From: Prosthecobacter debontii
GTDB taxonomy: Bacteria > Verrucomicrobiota > Verrucomicrobiia > Verrucomicrobiales > Akkermansiaceae
NCBI GenBank assembly: GCA_945869855.1
Contig: CAMBQC010000007.1
Span: 1 to 39,243, forward strand
Length of the DNA: 39,243 bases
Direction: 5' to 3'
In this document: piece after piece, positions 17,455-28,831 of the stretch
Numbering within the stretch: position 1 is the stretch's first letter
Layout: every line of letters begins with the position of its first letter
The notes under the pieces: model-generated
What the model was told of the DNA's origin: nothing
Seen by the model: only the letters and a program-made list of their open reading frames with translations
The model's database searches: none
Program-made: the position numbers and the translations under genes

Positions 17455-17482
17455 CTTGAAATTTGAGTTTTGAATTTTTCCC
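17455..17482. repeat. Heptameric array (CTTGAAA|TTTGAGT|TTTGAAT|TTTTCCC)
   Basis: Period-7 direct repeat overlapping the predicted start of the next ORF. Confidence 0.65.
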
Positions 17483-18216
17483 TCCTCCTCCGCGCGCTCG
17501 AGCCGAAGCCTGACCGCAAGGCCCTGGAGGAAATCACCGTGAACGTGCCATCCGTGGCCCGGGCCGATGCGGCGGGGATTTTGCGGGGTTGGTTCGGGAT
17601 CGTTTCCTCGGGTTTGTCATACGAAGAAGCCCAAGTCTTCCAAGTAGGCTTGGGCACCCTCGGCTGCGAAACGGACATCGTGGCGGATGGCGACATCCCC
17701 TCCCTGCACCAAGATTTCCGCTGCCACCTGATCGAGTTCAGCGGCGAATCCATCATCCTAACCAATGCGATGAACCGCCGCCAAGAGCGTAGGCGCGATG
17801 AGTTTGTCTTCGCCGCCGCCGGGATCGTCGAACGCGAACGACCCGTCTCCGATTACGAGATGCAAACGGAAGTCCGTTACACTCAGAACGGGGCATACAC
17901 ATACCAAGTGCCAACCCGCGTCACCAAATTTGTCGAGAAAGACTTTTTCCGCATCGATCTCTTCTTCTCCCGCAAGCCGCACCGCATTTCCCTGGAAATG
18001 GATAAGGACTCGCTCATCACCTACGGCGGGCGTCCGATCAGGATGAAAAACTGCACGGAGCTCGCCGTCCTGCTGGCGGATCTGAAATCCCTGCTGCCGC
18101 CTGAGCGCATGAACCGATGCCTGCGCGAGCTTTCTACAGAGCCGTCCTACCCGTCCCTGCAAACCTACGAAGAGGAGATCCGTTGGTCGTTCCACCGCCT
18201 GGGCGCGAAGGGGTGA
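17470..18216 (+). CDS. Conserved hypothetical protein
   Basis: Intact 248-aa ORF on the same strand as its neighbours; TTG start uncertain; no family recognised. Confidence 0.6.
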   Translation: MNFSLLLRALEPKPDRKALEEITVNVPSVARADAAGILRGWFGIVSSGLSYEEAQVFQVGLGTLGCETDIVADGDIPSLHQDFRCHLIEFSGESIILTNAMNRRQERRRDEFVFAAAGIVERERPVSDYEMQTEVRYTQNGAYTYQVPTRVTKFVEKDFFRIDLFFSRKPHRISLEMDKDSLITYGGRPIRMKNCTELAVLLADLKSLLPPERMNRCLRELSTEPSYPSLQTYEEEIRWSFHRLGAKG

Positions 18217-18234
18217 GTTTGCGCGCGGCTTGCA

Positions 18235-19287
18235 ATGCCGCGTTCCATGAGGAAGCATCGCTGCGTGTTCGAGACAAGGATCATTGAAGCGACCGACGAC
18301 GGGATGAAGGAAGCGCAGAACGAGGCGGTGGCGCTTCTGCAGAAGGGCGAGGTCTGCGCCCTGCCGACGGAGACGGTTTACGGGCTTGCGGCGGACGCTT
18401 TCAACCCCGACGCGGTGGCGAAAATTTTCGCGGCGAAGGAGCGGCCGAGCTTCGATCCGCTCATCGTGCACATCGCCACGTTGCGTGACATGGAGCGGGT
18501 GGCGGTGGTGCCGGAGGAGATCCGCACGATCGTAAACCAACTCGCGAACGAATTCTGGCCCGGGCCGCTCACGATCATTTTGCCGAAGACCCCGGAAGTG
18601 CCGGACATCGTAACCAGCGGCCTGCCGACGGTCGGCGTGCGGCAGAGCGGGCATCCGATTTTCCGGGCGATCAACAAGGCGCTGGGCAACCCCATCGCCG
18701 CGCCAAGCGCGAACCGCTTCGGGCGCATTTCCCCGACATCCGCCTCCGCGGTGATGAAGGAACTGGGCGGGCGCATCCCGCTCATCGTCGATGCGGGAGC
18801 CTGCGGCGAGGGCTTGGAAAGCACGATCATCCGCATCGAGCCGCGCGAAGGGAAAAAGCCGCTCTTCCACCTCCACCGCGCCGGCCCGATCACCAAGGAG
18901 CAGCTCCAGAAATTCGGCAAGGTGGAAAAGGTGAAGCCCGGCGACACGCTGCTCGCGCCCGGGCAGCTTGAGAGCCATTACGCGCCGCTCACGCCTTTCC
19001 GCCTGATCGAGAAGCCTTCGGATTTCACGCCGGAGATCGGCAAGACTTACGGCCTACTTAGCTACACCGGAGAGGAGGGCGGCGAGTTCGTCCGCGCGCA
19101 CCGCTGGGACAGCGTGGTCGCGCTCAGTCCCGGCAGCGGGAAACTCGCCGAGGCCGCGATCCGCTTGTTTTACGCCATGCGGGAGATGGACGAGATGGGT
19201 CTCGACGAGATCATCGCCGAGCCGGTCAGTGAAACCGGCCTCGGGGTCGCGATCATGGACCGCTTGCGCCGGGCTTCGGCGAGGTGA
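18235..19287 (+). CDS. L-threonylcarbamoyladenylate synthase (Sua5/YrdC/YwlC family)
   Basis: LPTETVYGLAADAFNPDAVAKIFAAKERPSFDPLIVHI, FWPGPLTIILPKT, APSANRFGRISPTSA; C-terminal Sua5-like extension. Confidence 0.95.
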   Translation: MPRSMRKHRCVFETRIIEATDDGMKEAQNEAVALLQKGEVCALPTETVYGLAADAFNPDAVAKIFAAKERPSFDPLIVHIATLRDMERVAVVPEEIRTIVNQLANEFWPGPLTIILPKTPEVPDIVTSGLPTVGVRQSGHPIFRAINKALGNPIAAPSANRFGRISPTSASAVMKELGGRIPLIVDAGACGEGLESTIIRIEPREGKKPLFHLHRAGPITKEQLQKFGKVEKVKPGDTLLAPGQLESHYAPLTPFRLIEKPSDFTPEIGKTYGLLSYTGEEGGEFVRAHRWDSVVALSPGSGKLAEAAIRLFYAMREMDEMGLDEIIAEPVSETGLGVAIMDRLRRASAR

Positions 19288-19456
19288 TTTACGAAAATCT
19301 GCTTCATACAACCAGCCGGGTCACCCGGGCGCGGATCGCAGCCGATTTTTGGAGTAGGACGCGCCGGTTATCGCATTGTGTTTCTTGGTGGTCAGAGTTT
19401 GGATGTTCCACGTTTCCCCTTCCTCTCCCGCACAGAAACGGCTAGTCACTAGGCCG

Positions 19457-20671
19457 ATGACAGGACTCCTCGGGATCGTGTTGCTGCTTTTGGCGGCCTA
19501 TGGGCTGTGCGACAACCGGAAGGCGATTCGCTGGCGGACGGTGGGGACGGCGCTGGCCCTGCAGATACTGATCGGGTGGGTGGTGTTCGCGGTGCCAGCG
19601 GGGCGAGATGCGCTGGCAGCGCTCAGCGCGGGGGTGACGAACGCAATCGGCGCGGGGCAGGAGGGGGTGGATTTCCTTTTCGGCGGGCTAACGCGCGACA
19701 ACGGCGGGGCGGTCGGCTTCGTGTTCGCACTGCGGGTGCTACCGATGATCATTTTCTTCTCCTCCCTTATCGCCGTGCTCTACCACCTGAAAATCATGGG
19801 GCTGGTGATCCGTTTTCTTGGCGGCGGGCTGAAAAAACTGCTGGGGACGAGCCGGGCGGAATCGCTCTCCGCGGCGGCGAACATTTTCGTGGGGCAGACG
19901 GAGGCTCCGCTGGTGGTCAAACCGTACATCGCGGGGATGACGAGCTCGGAGCTGTTCGCGGTGATGGTGGGCGGGCTGGCGAGCGTGGCGGGATCGACCC
20001 TGGCGGGTTATGTGGCGCTGGGGGTGGATATCAAATATCTGATCGCCGCGTCGTTCATGGCGGCGCCGGGCGGGCTGCTTTTCGCAAAGCTGATGAAACC
20101 GGAAACCGGCACGCCGCACGAGGGGAGGCTGGACTTCTCGGAGGGCGATGAGAAACCGGCGAACGTGGTGGATGCCGCCGCGCTCGGCGCCTCGACCGGA
20201 CTGAAGCTGGCGCTAAATGTCGGCGCGATGCTGCTGGCGTTCATCGGCCTGATCGCGCTGCTGAACCTCCTGCTCGGAGGCATCGGCGGGTGGTTTGGAA
20301 ACGGCGCCCTCAGCCTGCAGGTGATCCTCAGCTGGTGCTTCGCGCCGGTGGCGTGGCTGATCGGGATGCCGTGGGGAGATGCGGTGAATGGCGGCTGCCT
20401 GATCGGCCAGAAGCTGATCCTCAACGAGTTCGTGGCGTATGTGCAGTATGTGGAATGGCGGCCGGGTTTCTCCACCAAGTCAGAAGCGATCGGCGCGGTG
20501 GCTTTGTGTGGCTTCGCGAACCTTTCCTCCATTGCCATCCTCATCGGCGGCCTCGGCGGCATGGCTCCGAACCGCCGTTCGGAGATCGCGAGGCTCGGCC
20601 TGCTGGCGGTCGCGGCCGGGACGTTTTCCAATCTCACCAGCGCGGCGATTGTGGGGCTGTTCGTGGGGTGA
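19457..20671 (+). CDS. NupC-family concentrative nucleoside transporter
   Basis: Multi-TM protein with [69 protein letters not shown]. Confidence 0.93.
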   Translation: MTGLLGIVLLLLAAYGLCDNRKAIRWRTVGTALALQILIGWVVFAVPAGRDALAALSAGVTNAIGAGQEGVDFLFGGLTRDNGGAVGFVFALRVLPMIIFFSSLIAVLYHLKIMGLVIRFLGGGLKKLLGTSRAESLSAAANIFVGQTEAPLVVKPYIAGMTSSELFAVMVGGLASVAGSTLAGYVALGVDIKYLIAASFMAAPGGLLFAKLMKPETGTPHEGRLDFSEGDEKPANVVDAAALGASTGLKLALNVGAMLLAFIGLIALLNLLLGGIGGWFGNGALSLQVILSWCFAPVAWLIGMPWGDAVNGGCLIGQKLILNEFVAYVQYVEWRPGFSTKSEAIGAVALCGFANLSSIAILIGGLGGMAPNRRSEIARLGLLAVAAGTFSNLTSAAIVGLFVG

Positions 20672-20689
20672 GGGGGCTTTGAGGAAATT

Positions 20690-22549
<1,860 letters not shown>

Positions 22550-22613
22550 ATTTTTTACGAAATCCGCTCCGCAAATCAGTTGCACGTCCGTGGTTGCGGT
22601 TCAAACTGGGGGC

Positions 22614-22958
22614 ATGACGAATTCCAAATGGCTCATCGGTTACGGCGTGTTCCTTTTTCTCTGCGGGCTGGCAGGTTACCTCTCCAACCCGGCGGCCGCG
22701 AAAACCGCGCTGATTTCCGGCTCCGCATCCGGTGGTCTCTCCGTCGTATGGGGAATGCTGCTCGGAAAAGGCTTCGGCTGGGCGAAATGGGCGGCGCTCG
22801 TCACCACACTGATGCTCTGCGTGGTGTTCTCGATCCGTTCTACCGTAAGCTGGCAGAAGGTCATAGCCGACGAACCGAAGGCCTTCGCCGCCAGCCTGAT
22901 CACCCTGATGCTGCTCGGATCGCTCGCCACGGTGGTGCGGCTGGTTGTCAGAAAATAG
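22614..22958 (+). CDS. Small TMEM14-like membrane protein
   Basis: MTNSKWLIGYGVFLFLCGLAGYLSNPAAAKTALISGSASGGLSVVWGMLLGKG; hydrophobic segments typical of the family. Confidence 0.65.
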   Translation: MTNSKWLIGYGVFLFLCGLAGYLSNPAAAKTALISGSASGGLSVVWGMLLGKGFGWAKWAALVTTLMLCVVFSIRSTVSWQKVIADEPKAFAASLITLMLLGSLATVVRLVVRK

Positions 22959-22964
22959 CGGGGC

Positions 22965-23078
22965 GCTGGGAACGCGAGTCTGCGACTCGCAAGCCCGTAT
23001 TGGGAGAAGAAACCACCCTCCGGGCCTTCATCTTTCGCATCTCACGGGCTTGCGGGTTTTGAAACCCGCGTTCCCAGC
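22965..23078. repeat. REPIN-like element (copy B): two hairpins in inverted orientation
   Basis: Arm 1 GCTGGGAACGCGAGTCTGCGACTCGCAAGCCCGT; reverse complement of arm 2 GCTGGGAACGCGGGTTTCAAAACCCGCAAGCCCGT. Confidence 0.85.
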
Positions 23079-23328
23079 GGAAATCGTAGCCGCCGTATCT
23101 ATGGTTCACCCCCGTCACCTCATGCGCAGCATTCAGCGCCACACCAATCTTCCAGATAAAGACACAGACTTTTGCCAACCGGACTAACCGTTAAATCATC
23201 CCCCGATCAATAATCCAATCTCACAACGAATTTCAAAAAAGCGCGGCACCCTAGCTGCACGCGTCGTGCATCAACCACCTTTTATCATTTATCAACTTAC
23301 CAAAAAACGACTCATATTTACCCTTCCT

Positions 23329-23356
23329 CTCAATTCCTGAATCTAAAATCTAGGCA
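23329..23356. repeat. Weak heptameric array (CTCAATT|CCTGAAT|CTAAAAT|CTAGGCA)
   Basis: Period-7 pattern, diverged, 3' of apaG. Confidence 0.35.
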
Positions 23357-23371
23357 AAGTAAAAGGTAGCA

Positions 23372-23758
23372 TCAAGTCCACGTCGGGATATCCAGCCGAA
23401 ACTCCGGGATCCTCGCGAAGATCCAGTCACCCGTCGCCGTTTCCCCGAAGAACGCGCCGGAGGCCGCCGCCGCCCTGCCCACCACGTGGTAGCTGTTGTA
23501 GGAAAAATGCTCGCCCGCCGCGATCACCGGTTGCTGCCCCACCACCCCGTCGCCCTCAACTACGGTCGTTTCCCCACCATCCTCCGTCACCACCCATTTC
23601 CTGCCGCGTATCGTCACGGGAACGGGGGAATCGTTGAAGATAGTTATAAAATACACGAACGGGTGCGGACGCTCCGGCGGGGCGTCAAGGCTCGGCATGT
23701 AAATAACATCATCGATTTTGACGCGGAGGCCTACAAATTCCTTGATGTCTTTGGACAT
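23372..23758 (-). CDS. apaG: ApaG-domain protein
   Basis: [60 protein letters not shown]; start placed at MSKDIKEF. Confidence 0.92.
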   Translation of the reverse strand: MSKDIKEFVGLRVKIDDVIYMPSLDAPPERPHPFVYFITIFNDSPVPVTIRGRKWVVTEDGGETTVVEGDGVVGQQPVIAAGEHFSYNSYHVVGRAAAASGAFFGETATGDWIFARIPEFRLDIPTWT

Positions 23759-23886
23759 GCAAAAAAGGTTGGAACCCCGTGGCAAAGAATCAAGAAGCAA
23801 TCACAGCGACAACTTCGTCCTTCGCATCCCTTATTGATCCCAAACAACCGAATTTACCCATGGCGTTCCCAAAACTCTTCCTTGGA

Positions 23887-23912
23887 GTTTATGATTTAAA
23901 ACCTAAGGTTTT
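23887..23912. repeat. Weak heptameric array with an AAAACCTAAGGTTTT palindrome upstream of coaD
   Basis: AGTTTAT|GATTTAA|AACCTAA|GG and a 15-nt perfect palindrome at 23898-23912, 7 bp before the coaD start. Confidence 0.4.
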
Positions 23913-23919
23913 CCCCGAT

Positions 23920-24405
23920 ATGCGCATCGCAGTTTACGCCGGCTCCTTCGATCCACCGACCAACGGCCACCTCTGGATGATCGAGCGGGGCTTGGAAATG
24001 TTCGACCGTCTCATCGTCGCCATCGGCAGCAATCCGGCCAAGAGCTACTCATACACGCTGGACGAAAGACTGGAGATGCTGCGCGCGTCCGTCCCGGTCA
24101 GCGAACGCTTGGAGGTCGCCCATTTCGACAACCGTTATCTCGTCGATTACGCCGCGAAAATGAATGCCGCCTACATCCTGCGCGGCATCCGCTCTCCGAA
24201 CGATTACGAATATGAGCGGGTCATGCGCCACATCAACGCCGATATGGCACCCAAGATCACCACCGTATTCCTCATGCCCCCGCGCGACATCGCCGAGCTT
24301 TCCTCCAGCATGATCAAATCACTCACCGGCCCCACAGGCTGGGAGGATACCGTGAAACGCTACGTGCCGCCCCAGGTCTTCGAGGTGCTGAAGCAGGACA
24401 AATGA
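23920..24405 (+). CDS. coaD: Pantetheine-phosphate adenylyltransferase
   Basis: [70 protein letters not shown]; start set at [10 protein letters not shown]. Confidence 0.94.
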   Translation: MRIAVYAGSFDPPTNGHLWMIERGLEMFDRLIVAIGSNPAKSYSYTLDERLEMLRASVPVSERLEVAHFDNRYLVDYAAKMNAAYILRGIRSPNDYEYERVMRHINADMAPKITTVFLMPPRDIAELSSSMIKSLTGPTGWEDTVKRYVPPQVFEVLKQDK

Positions 24406-24414
24406 GCCGTGCGT

Positions 24415-24945
24415 TCACGAGCTGAATACCATCCTGAAATTGGAGAGTAAACGGGGCATCGCTTCGATGGGTATATCGAGCTGGTGAATCAGTTTTTCCA
24501 CGGCCTCTGCCTTCACTATCGCGTTTTCCCGCAGAATAATCAGTAGATCGATGTCCTTGGGGCGTCCGACAAGCAATTTCAAAGCCGCGAGATCATTTGA
24601 TGAAATCGCGAACGCCTCTTCGCAATCCGGCACCGGCACAAGGCGCTCCCTCCAGCCGGACGGAAGTGTTTGCAGGATGGAATCTCGCAACACATCGGCA
24701 TGATAGCCGTGGATCCGGTGGTAAGTTCGGTTGTCCCCGAGTGCCTCATGTAGCATCACCGAGGTCAACTCGTCGAAAGGCTCGCAGAGGATATCGGCAT
24801 CGTAGGTTGTCGCCAATGGCCCGGATGGAGAACCCAGTTCCGGGTAAGAGGCGAGCAAGGAAGCAGAGCCGAAAACGATTATTCTTTTCCCTTCCGCCAA
24901 CGATTTGGCCGCCACGATGACATGCTGGAGCGAGCGAAGGTTCAT
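24415..24945 (-). CDS. Nucleotidyltransferase-fold protein (DUF6036-like)
   Basis: IIVFGSASLLAS...TTYDADILCEP (GS + DxD-type motif), NDLAALKLLVGRPKDIDLLIIL. Confidence 0.65.
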   Translation of the reverse strand: MNLRSLQHVIVAAKSLAEGKRIIVFGSASLLASYPELGSPSGPLATTYDADILCEPFDELTSVMLHEALGDNRTYHRIHGYHADVLRDSILQTLPSGWRERLVPVPDCEEAFAISSNDLAALKLLVGRPKDIDLLIILRENAIVKAEAVEKLIHQLDIPIEAMPRLLSNFRMVFSS

Positions 24946-25265
24946 TTTGAGGGGGCGAGAAGAGGCAGGCCAACAAAAGGCGAGCAGGATTTGATCCGCT
25001 CCGATTCGTGGTTCGGATCGGCGAGAAATGCGATGAGCTGATCGAACGCCACCGGGGATTCACGCGCCGCCAAGATTCGTTCCCGCCAATCAAGCAAAGG
25101 CGCGGGATGCAGCCGCCCGCTCATCAACCAGCGTTCAATGTTTTCCAAGGCGATCCGCAAGTCCTCGGGATGCGTCGCCAGATGAGCGGCGATTCGCCGC
25201 CACAGAATGGTGCGGTCTTCCCGCAGCAAATGATGGTCATCTGTGGTGGGATGATAAATTTTCAT
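24942..25265 (-). CDS. Small protein, partner of the downstream nucleotidyltransferase
   Basis: 107-aa ORF whose TGA stop overlaps the downstream ATG (ATGA, 24942-24945). Confidence 0.55.
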   Translation of the reverse strand: MKIYHPTTDDHHLLREDRTILWRRIAAHLATHPEDLRIALENIERWLMSGRLHPAPLLDWRERILAARESPVAFDQLIAFLADPNHESERIKSCSPFVGLPLLAPSK

Positions 25266-25416
25266 AACTTGCGTGAATGCTGCCCAGTCCGGGTGCTCAG
25301 GTCAACCCGCGTCAGAGTCCTTGCTCGAGACCGCCTACTTCCTGATCAAATAAGCAAAGACAGGGATAAGATGGATAACAGTGAAGGTGATGTTTTTACG
25401 GGGAAATAAGATTCCG

Positions 25417-25444
25417 CTTTTAATTTTGAATTTTTGATTTTCAC
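25417..25444. repeat. Heptameric array (CTTTTAA|TTTTGAA|TTTTTGA|TTTTCAC)
   Basis: Period-7 AT-rich repeat overlapping the trxB stop codon. Confidence 0.55.
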
Positions 25445-26367
25445 TCGTGCTCCGTCAGATAGCGCTCCGCCTCCAGCGCCGCCGCGCAACCCTGCCCGGC
25501 CGCCGTGATCGCCTGACGGTAGTAATGGTCCGCCACATCGCCCGCCGCGAAAAGGCCGGGGGTTTTGGTGGCGGTGCGTCCGGGAACCTGGAGGATGTAG
25601 CCGTTCTCATCGAGATCCACGAGACCGCTGACGAACTGGCTGTTTGGCACGTGGCCGATCGCCACGAACACGCAATCCACCGCGAGCTCGCTTTCCGATC
25701 CATCCACGAGATTCTTCAGTTTCACCGCGCGCATTTCGCCTTTTTCGTTGGTGAGGTATTCCTCGACCCCGCTGTTCCAGACAGGCTCGATCTTGGGGTT
25801 TGCAAGGGCGCGATCGGCCATGATCTTGGAGGCGCGCAGCTCGTCGCGGCGGTGGATGAGATAGACCTTGCTGGCGAAGCGGGTGAGGAAACCGGCTTCC
25901 TCGCAGGCGCTGTCGCCGCCGCCGATCACCGCCACCGGCACATCGCGGTAGAAGGCTCCGTCGCAGGTCGCGCACGATGTCAGGCCGCGGCCGATGAGAT
26001 CCTTCTCGTTCGGAAGACCAAGGTGCCTTGGCGCGGCGCCGGTCGCGATGATCACCGTCTTCGACCGCAACGTCTCGCCGCCGAGTTTCACGCTGAAACT
26101 CCCGTCATCGTCCTTCGAGATTGACTCGACGCTGGCGTATTGGATGCGCGTGCCGAATTTCTCCGCCTGCTTCTGCATGTTCATCATCATTTCCGGCCCC
26201 ATGATGCCGTCGGGAAATCCGGGGAAATTCTCCACCTCCGTGGTCGTCGTGAGCTGGCCGCCGGGCTGGGTGCCGGAAAGCATGAGCGGGGTGAGGTTCG
26301 CGCGGGCGACGTAGATGGCGGCGGTGTAACCGGCGCAACCAGTTCCGATGATGATGACGTTTTCCAT
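25441..26367 (-). CDS. trxB: Thioredoxin-disulfide reductase
   Basis: [92 protein letters not shown]. Confidence 0.97.
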   Translation of the reverse strand: MENVIIIGTGCAGYTAAIYVARANLTPLMLSGTQPGGQLTTTTEVENFPGFPDGIMGPEMMMNMQKQAEKFGTRIQYASVESISKDDDGSFSVKLGGETLRSKTVIIATGAAPRHLGLPNEKDLIGRGLTSCATCDGAFYRDVPVAVIGGGDSACEEAGFLTRFASKVYLIHRRDELRASKIMADRALANPKIEPVWNSGVEEYLTNEKGEMRAVKLKNLVDGSESELAVDCVFVAIGHVPNSQFVSGLVDLDENGYILQVPGRTATKTPGLFAAGDVADHYYRQAITAAGQGCAAALEAERYLTEHE

Positions 26368-26495
26368 GGTGATGATTGGGAGGCTTTGCTCGACGCATTA
26401 TTCCGGCGGCGGGCGGAAAGAGTCAACCGTGGGGAGCAATGAACCCGAAAACGGTTCAAAAAACCAACCGCAGCAGATCGACGTGAAGGAAGAGA

Positions 26496-26597
26496 TTGAA
26501 CCACGGATTGCACGGAATTCACGGATCGAACGTCGCGCTTTCCAAAGACGACATCCTCTTCTTCATTCCGTGTATTCTGTGCAATCCGTGGTTTAAA
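26496..26597. repeat. Long inverted repeat (AACCACGGATTGCAC family)
   Basis: TTGAACCACGGATTGCACGGAATTCACGGAT versus reverse complement of the right arm TTTAAACCACGGATTGCACAGAATACACGGAAT. Confidence 0.85.
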
Positions 26598-26677
26598 AGA
26601 TCGTTCCCAAGCATCATCCACGTTTCTCCGCTCCACGGTTGCCAAACGCCGCGCACCCCTATTGATTCACCCCGCCC

Positions 26678-28678
26678 ATGGCCAACGACTTCGCTTTCGA
26701 ATCCCTCAACCACGCCCAGCGCGAAGCGGTCGCCGCCCAGGACGGGCCGGTGATGATCCTTGCGGGCGCGGGCACGGGCAAGACGCGCACGGTCACCTGC
26801 CGCATCGCCCACATGCTGGAGCGGAAAGTCCCCGCCTCCGAGATCCTCGCCGTCACTTTCACCAACAAGGCCGCCGCCGAGATGAAGGAACGCATCGGCG
26901 GCATGGTCTCGAAAAAGGCGGCGGGCGAAATGACCGTCTGCACCTTCCACTCGCTCTGCGTGCGCCTCCTGCGCGGAGGCATCGACCGGCTCGGCTACAA
27001 GAAGAATTTCTCCATCACCGCCTACTCGGATCAGGTCGGTATCATGAAACAGCTCCTCGTCCGCAAGGGCGGCACCGATGAGAAGGTGAAGGCCGAGACC
27101 GTTCTCTCGGAAATCTCCAAGGCGAAGAACAAGGGCATCGATGCCCAAGATCTCCAGGACGATTTTTTCGCGCAACTCGCCGTCGCCTACCAGAACGAGC
27201 TGCGCGCGCAGAACGCCGTGGATTTCGACGATCTCCTGGTTCTCGCCGAGCAGGTGCTGCGCGAGCACGACGATGTCCGCGAGCATTTCCGGAAACTTTA
27301 TACTAGAGTCACCGTAGATGAGTTCCAGGACACGAACTCCCTACAGATGCGCCTGCTTCAGCAACTCGTAGGAACACCTTATCACGTCTGCGTCGTCGGC
27401 GATGACGACCAATCCATCTACGGCTGGCGCGGCGCGGAGGTGGCGAACATCCTCGAATTCGAGCGCTTTTTCCCCAATCCCAAGATCATCCGGCTGGAGG
27501 AAAACTACCGCTCCACCGAGGCCGTGCTCCACACCGCGAACTCCCTGATCAAACACAACCTCGGCCGCCGCGAGAAGATCCTCCGCTCCACGCGCGGCGC
27601 GGGGGAGAACGTCCGCATCGTTGCCATGCCCGGCGATGACGAGGAGGCGGATTTCATCGCCGATGAGATGGTCGGCGAGAAAACCGCCCACGGTCGCGAG
27701 TGGGAGGATTTCGCCATCCTGTTTCGCACCAACGGCCAGTCGCGCAAGCTCGAACTCGCGCTCCGCGACCGGAAAATCCCCTACCGCATGGTCGGCGCGC
27801 AATCCTTCTACGACCGCCGCGAAATCCGCGACGTGCTCGCCTACGCCTCCCTGCTCGTCTCCCCGGAGAACGACGTCCCCCTGCTCCGCATCCTCAACGC
27901 TCCGAACCGCGGCATCGGCCAATCGTCCGCCGTTCTCGCTACCGATTGGAGCAGGGAAAAAGGCTACTCCGTCTGGCAGGCACTCTGTAATCCCTTTTTC
28001 ACCACCACCATCGGCCCGAAGTCCCGCGCCGCCATCGAGGATTTCGTCGCACTCATTTCCGCCGCCAAGAACCGCATCGACATCGCCAAGGAAAATCCCG
28101 CCGACGTCCTCGGCGAGCTGCTCCGCGAAATCGAATACCTCCCCTGGATCGAGCGCGGCTGCAAGAACGACTCCGAGCGCCAGCAGCGCGGCGAGGCCAT
28201 CAACTCCCTAATCGCCTCCCTCCGCGACCACATCGCCAAGGGCAAAAAACTCCAGTCCTTCCTCGACGACAGCGCCCTCGCCTCCGACCGCGAGGACGAC
28301 GATCTGGAGAAAAAGAAAGGCGCCACCCTCATCACCCTCCATGCCTCGAAAGGGCTGGAATTTCCCATAGTCTATCTCGTCGGGCTGGAGGAGGGTTTCC
28401 TCCCGCACAGCCGCTCCATCACCGAAGGCACCAAGGACGAGGAGCGCCGCCTGCTCTACGTCGGCATCACCCGCGCCCAGGAATCCCTCACCCTCACCTA
28501 TTGCACCACCCGGGTGAAATGGGGCCAGAAAACCGGTTGCCAGCCCTCCTCCTTCATCGGCGAACTCGACGACAAGCACATCGACCACACCACCTTCGAC
28601 GAAATCCAGAACACGGAGATGTCAGGAGATGATCTCGACGATTTCTTCGCGAGCATGAACAATCTGTTCAAGGATTGA
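26678..28678 (+). CDS. UvrD/PcrA/Rep-family DNA helicase
   Basis: LNHAQREAVAAQDGPVMILAGAGTGKTRTVTCRIAHML, VDEFQDTNSLQMRLL, VVGDDDQSIYGWRGAEV, LITLHASKGLEFPIVYLVGLEEGFLPH. Confidence 0.96.
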   Translation: MANDFAFESLNHAQREAVAAQDGPVMILAGAGTGKTRTVTCRIAHMLERKVPASEILAVTFTNKAAAEMKERIGGMVSKKAAGEMTVCTFHSLCVRLLRGGIDRLGYKKNFSITAYSDQVGIMKQLLVRKGGTDEKVKAETVLSEISKAKNKGIDAQDLQDDFFAQLAVAYQNELRAQNAVDFDDLLVLAEQVLREHDDVREHFRKLYTRVTVDEFQDTNSLQMRLLQQLVGTPYHVCVVGDDDQSIYGWRGAEVANILEFERFFPNPKIIRLEENYRSTEAVLHTANSLIKHNLGRREKILRSTRGAGENVRIVAMPGDDEEADFIADEMVGEKTAHGREWEDFAILFRTNGQSRKLELALRDRKIPYRMVGAQSFYDRREIRDVLAYASLLVSPENDVPLLRILNAPNRGIGQSSAVLATDWSREKGYSVWQALCNPFFTTTIGPKSRAAIEDFVALISAAKNRIDIAKENPADVLGELLREIEYLPWIERGCKNDSERQQRGEAINSLIASLRDHIAKGKKLQSFLDDSALASDREDDDLEKKKGATLITLHASKGLEFPIVYLVGLEEGFLPHSRSITEGTKDEERRLLYVGITRAQESLTLTYCTTRVKWGQKTGCQPSSFIGELDDKHIDHTTFDEIQNTEMSGDDLDDFFASMNNLFKD

Positions 28679-28831
28679 GGACATGATTTTCGGCTGCTTG
28701 CCGATCTCCCACCCCCGAAAGCCGACCTTGTCACGGTCGCATCCACCGAGTAGCGTCCACGCAGGTTTCCGGAAACCTCTCGCATTCAAGGCGCTGGAGG
28801 ACGGGATATCGCCACCTTCACAGCTTCCCAC

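Noticed and set aside
17758-18978. 406-aa minus-strand ORF
   Set aside because: Arg/His-rich shadow ORF opposite the hypothetical protein and the Sua5-type gene.
22948-23178. 76-aa minus-strand ORF through the REPIN (copy B)
   Set aside because: Most of it is repeat sequence; the N-terminal segment is not recognisable as a known protein.
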